Origin: Eutypa lata
Taxonomy: Eukaryota; Ascomycota; Sordariomycetes; Xylariales; Diatrypaceae
Assembly (NCBI GenBank): GCA_022661535.1
Contig: JAKULF010000019.1
Span: 62,001 to 126,000 of the forward strand
DNA length: 64,000 bases
Direction of reading: 5' to 3'
Shown here: piece by piece, positions 39,210 to 49,302 of the stretch
Numbering within the stretch: the first letter of the stretch is position 1
Layout of the letters: each line of letters begins with the position of its first letter
Translations under genes and position numbers: made by a program
The notes under the pieces: model-generated
What the model was told of the DNA's origin: nothing
Databases searched by the model: none
The model's input: only the letters and a program-made list of their open reading frames with translations

Positions 39210-40277
39210 ATGAAGCACGAAGATAATCTTGGGATCCGAATTGTTCAGATTGACACCGCCGATGGTGACCACGCTGGAATGGGTTTCGATTACGACGGCG
39301 TCCGTATCAATATATCGCTTCACGCAAATTCATTGCCCGGTACTCTGACCAGCGACCCACTCGCAACGTGCGTTGAAGACTATTTGATCCATCTGTTGGA
39401 TCGAGTTGTCAGTACTTTGGACGATGAAGAGTACGAAGATCTGCTGAACGAGTCTCTAGAATTAATCATGTTTATTGGCAAATGCCAATTCGATGAGGCC
39501 GCCGCGCAAGCCGCCAACCATACACTTCCTGCCCCACTCGATCTTCACTCAAGGCTGTTTCCTGATATATTTGAGTTCTGCCTGAAGACTGTCGACGGCA
39601 ACCCTAAGCTTTCTCGAATAAGCTCGAACGAATCATTCCTGACCACAGCCGTTGAACAAGATGCCGATTTTCTCACCGAGTTTCAGCCAGACGACCGACT
39701 CCCCGGCTTCTCATCCAAAGAGATAATCTGCTCAGATGTCCTCGTCCAAGGGTTCAACATAGTCAGCCGCGTTCAAGTACATGGGCAAGATATGCTATGC
39801 AAGGCTTTCAAGACAGGACTTCTGCATCCAAACTTATTGAGAGAACTTGACAGCCTTCAGAAGATTCGAAACCAACACTTGACGGCCAGTGCATCGTTTC
39901 GGGTACCGAAACTTCGAGGCTATGTTGTTCACGCCAAGACAGGTGCCATCTTCGGACTGTTGCGTGATTGGATTCCCCACGGTCCGAATGGAGGTACCCT
40001 AGAGAAGGTGATGAACTCTCCAACGTCAAAGGAACTTAGGTGCAAGTGGGCAACGCAGATCCGCGAGACGGTGCAACGGCTACATGAGATCGATGTCACT
40101 TGGGGAGATGGGAAGCCGTCCAACGTGGTTGTTGACAACAATGACGATGCCTGGCTTATTGACTTTGGGGGTGGTTGGTCCGAAGGATGGGTAGATGAAG
40201 CATTGCAGAACACAGCGGCTGGAGACAATCAGGCAGTACGGAACATTACTAAATTTCTGGGCTTCTCATCAGGTTAG
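39210..40277 (+). CDS. Kinase-fold protein (fungal protein-kinase-like family)
   Basis: Single exon, 355 residues. The C-terminal half has a kinase-like fold: an expected lysine in LCKAFK, a hinge region FGLLRDWIPHG, the catalytic-loop equivalent VTWGDGKPSNVVVD and the metal-binding loop AWLIDFGGGW. The loop has WGD in place of HRD, as seen in aminoglycoside-phosphotransferase-like and fungal-expanded kinase-like proteins. The ending (EGWVDEALQNTAAGDNQAV) is typical of that fungal group. The N-terminal 150 residues are not recognised. Whether it phosphorylates proteins or small molecules, or is inactive, cannot be told from sequence. Confidence 0.82.
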   Translation: MKHEDNLGIRIVQIDTADGDHAGMGFDYDGVRINISLHANSLPGTLTSDPLATCVEDYLIHLLDRVVSTLDDEEYEDLLNESLELIMFIGKCQFDEAAAQAANHTLPAPLDLHSRLFPDIFEFCLKTVDGNPKLSRISSNESFLTTAVEQDADFLTEFQPDDRLPGFSSKEIICSDVLVQGFNIVSRVQVHGQDMLCKAFKTGLLHPNLLRELDSLQKIRNQHLTASASFRVPKLRGYVVHAKTGAIFGLLRDWIPHGPNGGTLEKVMNSPTSKELRCKWATQIRETVQRLHEIDVTWGDGKPSNVVVDNNDDAWLIDFGGGWSEGWVDEALQNTAAGDNQAVRNITKFLGFSSG

Positions 40278-40947
40278 GAAGTTTGCTTCCACATTCTGTT
40301 TCCTGAATATTCAGTCAACGACTGTAGCGGAAAGTCCGCACAACATTTGCACTTAAAGATTGGTATCCGCACAACCGCTAATTAAGCACATTTTTATACG
40401 ACTTTAAGGCATGTCATGGTACTTGTATTGTACGTTGCATGGTTATGTGGAAAGGTAGGAAATCAATATCTACCCTTTAACCCTATATTTTGTTCGAGCT
40501 AAATTTAAAACATTCTATGTGTTTCATTAAAATCCAACGAAACGTAACCCGTAGAACCCGGCATAACTGGGAAGTGGAAGTTATCTGATGCAGCTGGATT
40601 GGAGGAAAATTTGGAAAATGCTAAAAGGGTGGGATCTATGGTCTCTACCAAAGTCTCACTATATCCAGCATCTCCAGGTTCGAGGTTGAAGAAGCTGACT
40701 AGACGATCTTGTTGTTCGTCTTCTGACATTAGTAGGGTGAGTCCCAAGTGTATATTTCCATGGAATTCCGTCCAAGCTTGAAATCTAGGAAACTTTGGAT
40801 GGCACAGCCCGTGAGCTTCTGGAAGTGAAAAGGAGTGTTTCCAAGGACTCCTTGTAACCAATGAATAAATTTCACCGTGTTCCTCTATGGATAACTTGGT
40901 ATTATACTTCTTTCATTTATGATTTCGAGGCCGCCTATATCGATGCT
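40278..40947. other. Intergenic region with an unexplained minus-strand frame
   Basis: Contains a 118-codon minus-strand frame (40505-40861) with no ATG at its head and no recognised motif. It may belong to the same decayed gene as the NACHT-like fragment just upstream on that strand, or be chance. Confidence 0.4.
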
Positions 40948-41196
40948 CTAAAATCGTTGGTACTGCTCCGTTTTGGGAAGGTAGGAGTCATCTACTAGGT
41001 AGCCCCCTTGAAGCTTCATCGAACAGAAATTCTCGAGCGTCCGATGCACAAGGTACACTTTACCACGTATTATCCGAATAAAATGCCCACAGATGGACTT
41101 GAGGTGATTTTCAGCAGGATATAAAACTCCACGCTCGGTGTGGGAAAAAGTCCTAAGTCCCGGTCGCCGTAGCCTATTTGAATTTCCAAGGTGCAA
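40948..41196 (-). pseudogene. Relic of a NACHT-family protein (fragment)
   Basis: The frame reads LKSICGHFIRIIRGKVYLVHRTLENF. This closely resembles a segment found after the NACHT ATPase in fungal NACHT-ankyrin proteins, where the usual form is like the pattern C-G-x-F-[IV]-R-I-I-x-x-K-V-Y-L-V-H-x-T. No P-loop, start codon or ankyrin repeats are found nearby, so this is a fragment. Family assignment rests on this one motif only. Confidence 0.55.
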
Positions 41197-41362
41197 GGCT
41201 TCAAATCGAATCAGCTTATTGTATACATAAGATTATCCGCGCTCAGGACTAGTGAAGTAACACATAGAGTACCTAGGTAGAATCTGAACATCAAGCGTAG
41301 ACACTCTAGTCATATATGCCATCAGGTTTACTCTAGTTAGCTGTATTCATTCATGAACAAGC

Positions 41363-43378
41363 TTATCCACTCAATGCCTCGTACGTCGATGAGACCCCTC
41401 CGCATGTCGGGCATGGATGGTTCGTATTCACCACACACCGATTGCACATCTCACAATGCCATGTACCCTTAGGGTCGATTTTACAGGACTGGCAGCTATT
41501 GCAGTGTCTCCAGTCCTTCTCTCGAACCCAGCTTCCTTTCTGGTCCTCGTCCTTCACGTAGCAAAACGAAAACACATATTCGCGATTAGGCACGTCGCTC
41601 ACGATGGCTCTTCGTACTAGCTCCTGCATATGTTGAAGCCTTTCGGGATCGTCTTTCGGCCGCTTCACGAGATCGCTCCATCGTTCCTCCCAGCTTCGTA
41701 GTGTGGGATCGTTGTCTGGGGGGTGACATAGGAGTTCCAGGAAGACCAGATCAAACATGAAATACATGTTGACATCCTGCGGCTGTGGCTTGGCCTCATA
41801 GTCACGGTTCAAGAGCCAAGTGACGAAGCAGTCATGTACTTTCAGGGGCGAATCTGATTCGCCTAGAATTCGCCCCATGTTGTTGAAGGGATTTCCGCAC
41901 TGGAGTATATGGAGTTAATAATCGCCTTCTGCGAGAATTTAGCGGGCAGGGGTTGTTTATTTTTCTTGTCTTTTTGGTATAAGACACTTTAGTCCTCGAA
42001 ACTAGTTGTGGATGGAAGAAAACAACACGGAAATTGCTTACAGCATCGCCGCCAGGGCAGCTACAGGTGGTACATGGAAAACCACTATTATGGTCAGTTG
42101 TCTGTTCTCTTCAAAGGAAAGGTCTATGTATGGACGATAACCAGCAGCTTGATGTCTTGAAGGCTGTTAAATAGACTGAAATCATAGGATACATACAAAT
42201 CAGAGCAAAGGCACCTTCTGCAAGGAAATTTCTTAGATGGCCCCCAAGATGTATCACAATCACATCTGTATCGATTATCTGAGAGCTTCCAATCGACCTG
42301 CAGATCCTCGTATGTCAATATTGAACAGTATGAATGAGAAATCTCAGTTTGTGCTCACCTCCGTTACTCTGAATTTCACATTTGAAGCCCGCGTTTCATG
42401 GGTCTCCGATTTGATATCCGTCCACTGAAGTACCGTGCTCTCCGAAAGGAAACGAGGAAACGTAGCAAGTTTCCGCCGCTTCTCGAGCCACGCGTCAACC
42501 TCGCGATTATCGAGCGGCAGATCCCTGAACTTCCAGGTGAGAAGGAAATCATTCTTCAATCGCTCAAAGTCCTTGGTCGCCCTCTTGTCGACCTCGCCTA
42601 CGCCGTCGATTGTGAGTTCATCCCATGCTGCACCCAGAATCCGTGTCTTGTTTCTGATTTCAAGTTCCTGACGAACGATTTCCTCCTGTACCCGCTGCTG
42701 CCAATCACCAGCGAATTCCATAGTAAGTCTTTCTCGCTCCACATCTTCATTTAAAGATGTTTCGGGCCGCCGGGTAAGGGGAGCTTCGATGGAAGGCGTA
42801 CTAACTCGGGCTTGGGTTGTGTGGTCACCGTCCGACTCAAGATGAGAGCCTTCGCCCTCGACCTTGAGATCCATTCCCTGGTTTTCAATTGACGGATCCC
42901 GTTCTTGAGAGCTTGCTCCCGACACGGGCTGGTTTGCGAGATACTTTGATGAATTGAACAGGTCGGGATTACTGTTGAGCCATTGGCGGTACCATGCTCC
43001 CTGGGGCTTCTCCGTTGCAACTTTCTCCACCCATTCGGAACCCATGTCGGAAAAGGAATCGTTGAGGCTAACGAGTATCATATGGAGGAATTCTGCGCAC
43101 TCTCGTTGGTCTTTAGCGTTTAAGTCCATGCCCATCTGCTGCTCTAGGTCGTTGACGTATGCACGTTGGACTCTCTTGTTGATTTCTGCTATTAGAGGCT
43201 TCATAAATGCAGATAATTTCCTTCCATGCTCTTCCACCGAAACCGTCGAGTCTTCATTAGCGAGGGAAGACGAATGATGGCTTGCATCTAGTCTGTCTAC
43301 GCTGCCTTGGCGTTTTGAAGCCTGCGGGTTGTCCTGTGGCGTAGCTGGGCGTTTCCTATTATGTGGTAAATTATCCAT
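41363..43378 (-). CDS. CXC-like cysteine cluster and zinc-ribbon protein
   Basis: Not a named family to me. Four exons: 43378-42359, 42297-42197, 42084-42042, 41899-41363; introns of 61, 112 and 142 nt; 566 residues, closing exactly in frame. The N-terminal 300 residues are polar, with RKRPATPQ near the start and a long charged helical stretch. Exons 2-4 build a dense cysteine cluster: CDC, then FPCRRCLC, FPCTTCSCPGGDACGNPFN. The C-X-C spacing and the CxNP ending resemble tesmin/TSO1 CXC (CRC) DNA-binding domains, though spacing is not a clean match. A second metal site at the C-terminus (HCNSCQSC, HCEMCNRC, HPCPTCGG) looks like a zinc ribbon. The layout suggests a nuclear nucleic-acid-binding protein; this is inference. 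Without splicing, the cluster is split over unrelated short frames. Confidence 0.82.
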
Positions 43379-44175
43379 CTTATTTCCGTTGATAATATCG
43401 ATATTAGATGGTTATGATATTGTCAGAAGTCAAGACGTGCTTAGGCAAATTGAAAGCAATCGCAAAAATGAAGCCTAAGGTGGAGATAATCATTCGTCCT
43501 TAGTTTACTAACAGCATTAACCATACTAGGTATGAAGTTAGCCGAGCAACGGGGGCTCGGGTACTTTCCCTAACCCCTGAAAATAAGTTGCTAATCTACG
43601 TGCGAAGGATCCCTATTCCTGTTTTCTTGTACGTAAGATACAGAATTTAACTAGGAAAGTATTAATAAGACCACATACGGTGTCGGCATAGACATCCAGT
43701 CGTCTCTTACTTACTGTTATGACGTTGACCAATTATCCTCCTTATGTCTATGCTCTAGACTCTAGGCTTCTCCATGTCTTCCCTTGAACGCCACCCCTTG
43801 GTACGTCGAATATTTGACTAGAATTCTTACTTATTAGGCCATATTTCTCTTAAGAAGGGCATATTTTAACTATACGATCATTGAAGAGAATGCCTCTTAG
43901 TTATCATTCCCTACCGAAGAGGTGTCGGTGTTCATTTCACTTTCCTTATCATTTAATCCGTATCTTAACATGTGATGTTGGGTGGGATGTCGGACCGTTT
44001 TATATAAAGGTCGGATCAGCCTCAGTAAACACCGATAGGCACGACGACTAGGTTATCACATCTCCAATCCAGTCATCAAGCATGTGTGTCATGTAGTCTA
44101 GAATAGATCATGGATCATAAGGGGCTAGCTTTGCATTCTATATTGCTCATGTGGTCATAGTTATAGGACCTCCAC
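43379..44175. other. Intergenic region, no gene seen
   Basis: 800 bp between two minus-strand genes; holds the promoter of the CXC-like gene and the 3' flank of the reductase gene. No supported frame. Confidence 0.6.
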
Positions 44176-45541
44176 TCAGAACTGACTGCCCTTCAATCCT
44201 GCGATCGGCGGTAGCATCTTTGCATCTTCTAGTTCCTTGAAAGTGCGCTTGAACTCATCCCAAGTATCAGCATAACCGTGCCAACCCATCCTCCTGGCTT
44301 TGCTCATACTAGAAATACAGCTATAGTTCCTGCCTAGCAGGAATGCGAGGAAATCCCATGTCGCATTGTCCCATGCGCCTTGGTCGAGCCCGTACTTATC
44401 TCTCAAACCTTCCCACGCCTTCACCACCTCTGGCCTCTTCGCCCACTTCTTCAAGTCTATTTGGCAGTAAACCTCGCTCTGTTTGAACTCACCCTTCAGA
44501 CCCATCTTTTCTTCGACTTCTGAGACCGGGGGTCGTTTGTGCAGCTTTATCACCGTGCTATCGAAACCGGGATAAGCCTCCTTGGTCGAATCGCTGGAAG
44601 GGAACATCTGCTCCGGTATGGCACAGCCAAATAGCGCTGAAAGACGCGGCCAAAGGTCCTGCCAGCTCTGGGTATCGCCGTTGATCATGTTGAATCGCTG
44701 GTTCGCAGCCTCCGGGGTGTTGCTAGCCCAGAGGCAAAATTCCGCGTGTAATCTTGCCGAAGTCCAACAATTGAAAGCCAAGTAGTTCGTCTTGTTTCCC
44801 GGGAAGACGAGCGTCGAGCCTTCTAGTTCTTTGCTTACTGCGGCGTAGAGCCCAAGTGATGTGGAGAGGTTCATAAAGTTCCCTTTAGCAAACCCGATCA
44901 CGTCCTGCGGGTATGTTACCGACCAGGCCCATTTGTTGCCGGCACCTTCAGCGGCCTTCTCCAGGATACGCTGCTGCGCGTAGTAGAAATTCGGGGGGCG
45001 GTCTTCCTGTTCGAGCCAGAAGTGTGAAGATTCATCGTCCTCAATCATGGGATTCTTTGGCTGCCCTTGATGCACGCCGTATTGTTTAAGTCCGCATGTC
45101 AGCACGAGCCTCTTGAGCTCCTTTGTCTGGCCTGATTTGGAAAGGGCTTCGAGGAAGTTCGAGAGCATGGCACCGTTGATGCGCGCCGCCTCTGCTTCAT
45201 CCTGGTTGGCCAAATATGCGCAGAAGAAGATATGAGTGACCGGCGGGATATGGGAGAGCGGCTTGACCATCTCCTCAGCGGAAGATTGAAGATCTAGAGT
45301 CGCATGCTTCACTTTCGGGTTCGAAGTAGATTTCTGCGATCGAGATAGTGTATAGACCTCGGTGAAGTCCGGCGAGTTGATGAGGTTGCCAACTATGGCC
45401 GTTCCAGTTATGCCTTCGGTAAGGTTAGTAGGAATAGTAGGAATACGCGTCCTATTAAGCTCATTCAATCCATATTGGGCTATTAACATTCTCTTAATTT
45501 CTTCACTTACCAGTAGCACCAGTTACTATCGCTGTCTGCAT
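44176..45541 (-). CDS. PRISE-type short-chain reductase
   Basis: NAD(P)H-dependent reductase of the progesterone 5beta-reductase/iridoid synthase-like (PRISE) group of extended short-chain dehydrogenases. Two exons: 45541-45511 (31 nt) and 45413-44176; a 97-nt intron splits the nucleotide-binding motif. Spliced, the start is MQTAIVTGATGITGTAIVGNL, a classic Rossmann glycine motif; 422 residues. Later segments THIFFCAYLA, LTCGLKQYGVH and NFYYAQQRIL match the family; the Tyr in NFYY is the expected catalytic residue. The acceptor is GAAG, not the usual YAG. Members reduce activated C=C bonds of enones; fungal ones occur both in metabolite clusters and alone. Confidence 0.9.
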
Positions 45542-46795
45542 CTTTTAGATACGTTCTAAGGGAGTCGTTATTTTAGTCACAATAATAAGAATGGGCGTTT
45601 CTTGTTGAAGAGAAAGTCGTGTCTACAAATGTAAAACGAGTGATGTGATAATCGTATGAAAAGGTTGATATTGAAACAACTGTAGGTATGTTTATGAGAT
45701 CACTGTCCTATAGAATGGTCTGTCACTATGACGTAGCAGATTCTAAGTTAGTGCTGTGGAGAATTATACTGTTGCGACCATTAAAAATCAACTGTTATCC
45801 TCATGGCTTGCCACGGTTTTGGGATTTCATCTACGGGTATATTCACATGTGTGTCTACTGGTTATAAATCTTACCAATCCGAGGCGTTTCTTTCTTCCGA
45901 TCCTTGAACCAGGTGCTTGGCCCGGCACGTGTGAAGTAACGTCATGTTGCGATCACCAGTCTCAATTGGTTAAACCCGGAATACCATCTTCTTTTTATAA
46001 AAATACGATGAAAGATACTAGAAAAAAATATCAACTAGGAGTACCGACCTACTTCGCCCCTTAAATGGTACCGCTCTATAGATTAAATGGAGCTAAGAAT
46101 CCCTTACTATGTAGGCGACGGTGTTGCCTGTACCAATACAATTTCTATTAGATGCAAGGGTCAACTAATTGTAACAAGAAATATCTCGGAATCCCTTGAC
46201 GATCCTTTGCTAAAATTTTAAATAAGTTATAGATATTGAGTTCCAGGAAGAACTTGGATGAGTAAAGTGTTGTGCGAGTAATACTGTAGGAAATTGACTT
46301 CCAAAGGGGGGGAAGACATTCTAGACATTGACGTATCCGGGATACTAAGTATGAGCCCTAGTTTGTCCAAACAAGAAAATAGGGGCCTCGGAGGTGACCC
46401 GTCGAGTTCTGTTCGGCTCGAGCTCCCTAAGATGAGTCCTCGTGGTGACGAGTGAATTATGCTAAAACAAAGACTAGCAGTGAGACAAAGAAACGTGTGG
46501 ATGGCCTTTGTCCGTTCCATACCTTGAGAATTGCCTCACTTCATTGTCTACTTTGTCAAGCAATCCTACGACCTCTAGTAGTTTAACAGAATGCTCTTCG
46601 TTTTAGTTACATGTGTGCATCTCAGAGGGCGCCCTGGGCGAAAGAATAGTCTTTGACAAGGATCTAGTGAAATATATATAGCAAGTGAGGCTATCCTAAT
46701 AGTAACTGTTCTCAATAAATCGATAAGACATTAGGTGAGGCCTAGGATCATCTATCCAGTTTGCTTCCAGAATTTACAGCGAACCGTTATTCCAG
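45542..46795. other. Intergenic region, divergent promoters
   Basis: 1.25 kb between the divergent reductase and CCCH genes. A 97-codon frame at 46227-46520 (-) begins with a hydrophobic stretch resembling a signal peptide but has no further support. Confidence 0.5.
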
Positions 46796-47639
46796 ATGGA
46801 TGTTGATAGAAGAGAGATTCTGGTAGAGCAAGGTATGGGCCAAGCTTTGACGGTAAGTTTGCGTATCTAGCTATGTCACCTCATATAGAAAAGCCTTCAC
46901 TGATATCACTCCCATAAAGGGTTTGGGAATACTACTTGGTACTGGTCGGATCTCTAGCACCACTCACAGCCAGATCTTGGTCCTTTTACAAAGTGATCAG
47001 ACGTCCTCTACAGCTGAAAGCAGAGTGAGAGAGCTTGACACTAGGCAGACCAATATTAACCCTCAACTAGGCGAAGCAACTACGGTCTCCGCCAGCTCTG
47101 ATGATCTAGAAAATGACTTGAGGTAAGCGACTGCATCTAACTCTTCCAAGGGAACTTGCTAATCTCTTTGGCAGAAGCCTCGAACTGTCGGATAAAGCTT
47201 ATTCTGAAGTCACCAAATCCGGTATCCATGCGTCTTCAAGATTAGAAATAGAACCTCCATGGAACTCCGCCTCTAACGCTGTCGCCATCAGCAATGAACA
47301 ACTAACTAATGAGGTTAAAACCATTTGTCCTTGGTGGTCTACCCCCGGTTATCAGTGTCGCGAGCACGAAAAAGGAAAGTGTTCTTGGGCTCATGAAGAG
47401 ACCCCTAACGGACTGAAGGATCCTCTCATATGCTCGTTTTGGGCTGACGGATCCCGCTGTGCGGTATGTATCAACGGCATGTCTCCCAGTAGGCAGCCAT
47501 GTAAGCTGATACGATAGGATAGAAAACACCCGAGGATTGCAGGTTTGCACACTATCTAGCCCAGCATCGGCAAGTTGCACCTCTACCTGGCAAAAAGCAC
47601 AAGAAAGCCAAGAAGGTGGTCCCTGGGGTGGGCTCGTGA
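46796..47639 (+). CDS. Small CCCH zinc-finger protein
   Basis: Reconstructed from four short exons: 46796-46852, 46920-47122, 47175-47463, 47523-47639; introns of 67, 52 and 59 nt; 221 residues. Two CCCH-type fingers appear only after splicing. Finger 1 starts at CPWWSTPGYQC and ends KCSWAH (C-X9-C-X7-C-X3-H). Finger 2 joins CSFWADGSRC in exon 3 to DCRFAH in exon 4 (C-X8-C-X6-C-X3-H). A Lys-rich tail (KKHKKAKK) follows. CCCH fingers usually bind RNA or chromatin-linked partners, so a nuclear role is likely. The first exon and its ATG are less certain because the acceptor before exon 2 is AAAG, a weak one. Earlier exons cannot be excluded. Confidence 0.75.
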
Positions 47640-48046
47640 ATATTAATAGCTTACACTGAAGAGGCATTCTTCACTAAAATGAATGTTGAAACGGTTCTCT
47701 TTTTCGAACCATGGGAGATAACTGTTAATGTTTTTCTTGGAAAGCAGGGAAGAAAACATATCCATGGTTTGAAGCCTTATAGTAGACACGAGTCCAGTGA
47801 TTTGAATGCATCAGCCGATGTGAGTGATGCGGGTAGTTATTGTAAGAAAACCTCGGAAGCTATTGTTGGGTAGTGTCACATTGGCCATTCCACCACTATT
47901 AGCCACGAAAGTAACATTAAGTATTCTAAGTGTAATTGAGATTAGCCTTGCCACCATTCGTGTTACACACAACCACTAGAAATGAGGCACCAAGTGGAAT
48001 GAAGGGTGGAAATAATGTACTTCAGAAGCAGCAACTACCGTAAATA
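47640..48046. other. Intergenic region upstream of P450 relic
   Basis: No gene seen. Some of this sequence may be an unrecognisable part of the P450 relic. Confidence 0.4.
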
Positions 48047-48711
48047 AAGAAGCTAGATTCTTTTATGAGGGAATTCGCCACGACATTCGCCGCCATCTGT
48101 GGGTAAGTATTACACCTACTTCCTTCTCTCACTAAGCGGTCGACCTAGAATCCCACCTAACAAGCAAAAGTGTAAACTCAAGGCCATGATACCCATCAAG
48201 TTCTCAAGTAGCTTTTATATCCCTGCCGATGTACAGTGCAACACCAATATTCTAGATGAGACCCCCTCCGGGTAGGGTGACCCGCATGTATTCGACGGGT
48301 GCTGCTTCTACAGGCTGGGGAGCAAACCATAAGACGCAAACAAATTCTATTTTGCGAGCCTAAGCTACGCAGTTTGGATCTGGGACAGACCCTTGCCCCG
48401 GTCGGTTCTTTCCGAGCATTCAGATCAGCATAAGCCTAGCGTATATCTTCTCGCACTACGATATCGTATTCGAGGATAGTGTTGCGGGCCGCCTGAAGGA
48501 TTCCCCATTGGAAGTCAACATGCTCGAGACACCAAATGTGGTGATGTTTAAAACAAAGGATTCAACGAACCAACCACCTAGATCACTAATTATAGATAGG
48601 GGAATAAGATATAATGGTTTTGGGGAATATCGTACTTGCAAACAACTAGAAGGGCGAGACACTGGGAATACAATTTGTATCGGCGTTTTAGTCAGGGCCG
48701 TTCAGGGGTAA
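48047..48711 (+). pseudogene. Cytochrome P450 relic, C-terminal part
   Basis: Broken copy of a fungal microsomal P450. From 48047 one frame reads KKLDSFMREFATTFAAICG, the K-helix region, ending at an intact-looking intron donor (GGTAAGT, about 48101). A later frame starting about 48186 reads FYIPADVQ and DPHVFDGCCFYRLGSKP, the segment before the heme loop, with in-frame stops TAG at 48273 and TAA at 48330. It then shifts by one base: DPCPGRFF, with the heme-ligand cysteine at 48394, and ISLAYIFSHYDIVFEDSVAGR continue in the third frame to a stop at 48711. The K-helix E-x-x-R arginine is lost. The N-terminal half is not recognisable. Two stops and a frameshift make it non-functional. The nearby methyltransferase is intact. 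Confidence 0.82.
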
Positions 48712-49302
48712 TATGGTGGCCGTTCGCCACGAGAAATATTAATGACAGAATCTTTACAATTTACCCATGCTATGATAGGGGCAGCTCATTTATTAGCGGA
48801 CTTTAATTTCTGCCGCTGCAAACGATAGATATCAGTCAATCTCTCGACGTTAAGTCTCCGACCATGCGAAGTGTCTCATTTTGCCTAAGTCAGAGGTCGC
48901 CAACGAAGGATTCAAGTAAACCGCTAATATTTTCCTGTGCAACAAACACGTTATAGATTAAATATTTATTCAAAGTTAAAGAATGCCATGTTTCGTCCAA
49001 ACGGTGAACTTGTCGGCTACTAATGAGGAAAGTCTCCGGCTGGCCCGCTGGCTGGCGATTATTCGGATACTTTCTGGGGACATTTGCCTGGAGCAATAAG
49101 GCCACGGAAATGATATATAAAGGGAACGCTGATGAACGTAAATGATGAATTGCCATGCCACATGTCTTCAACACGAGTTCTATCAAAAATTTTAATCAGA
49201 AGAACATCTACCACTAGAAAAGTTTCCATTTGTGCCACGCAACCCTTCAAGTCCAATCCCTACGATTCATCGAACGCACCGAGAAATATATCGTTTCTCA
49301 AA
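48712..49302. promoter_or_regulatory. Upstream region of methyltransferase gene
   Basis: Contains a TATA-like element (TATATAA, 49114-49120). A start about 25-35 bp downstream would place the in-frame ATG at 49162 inside the transcript (the ATG at 49132 would fall upstream of it). See the finding on alternative N-termini. Confidence 0.4.

Noticed and set aside
46227..46520. 97-codon minus-strand frame with a signal-peptide-like start
   Set aside because: No cysteine pattern of a small secreted protein, no homology I recognise, and no promoter or splice support.
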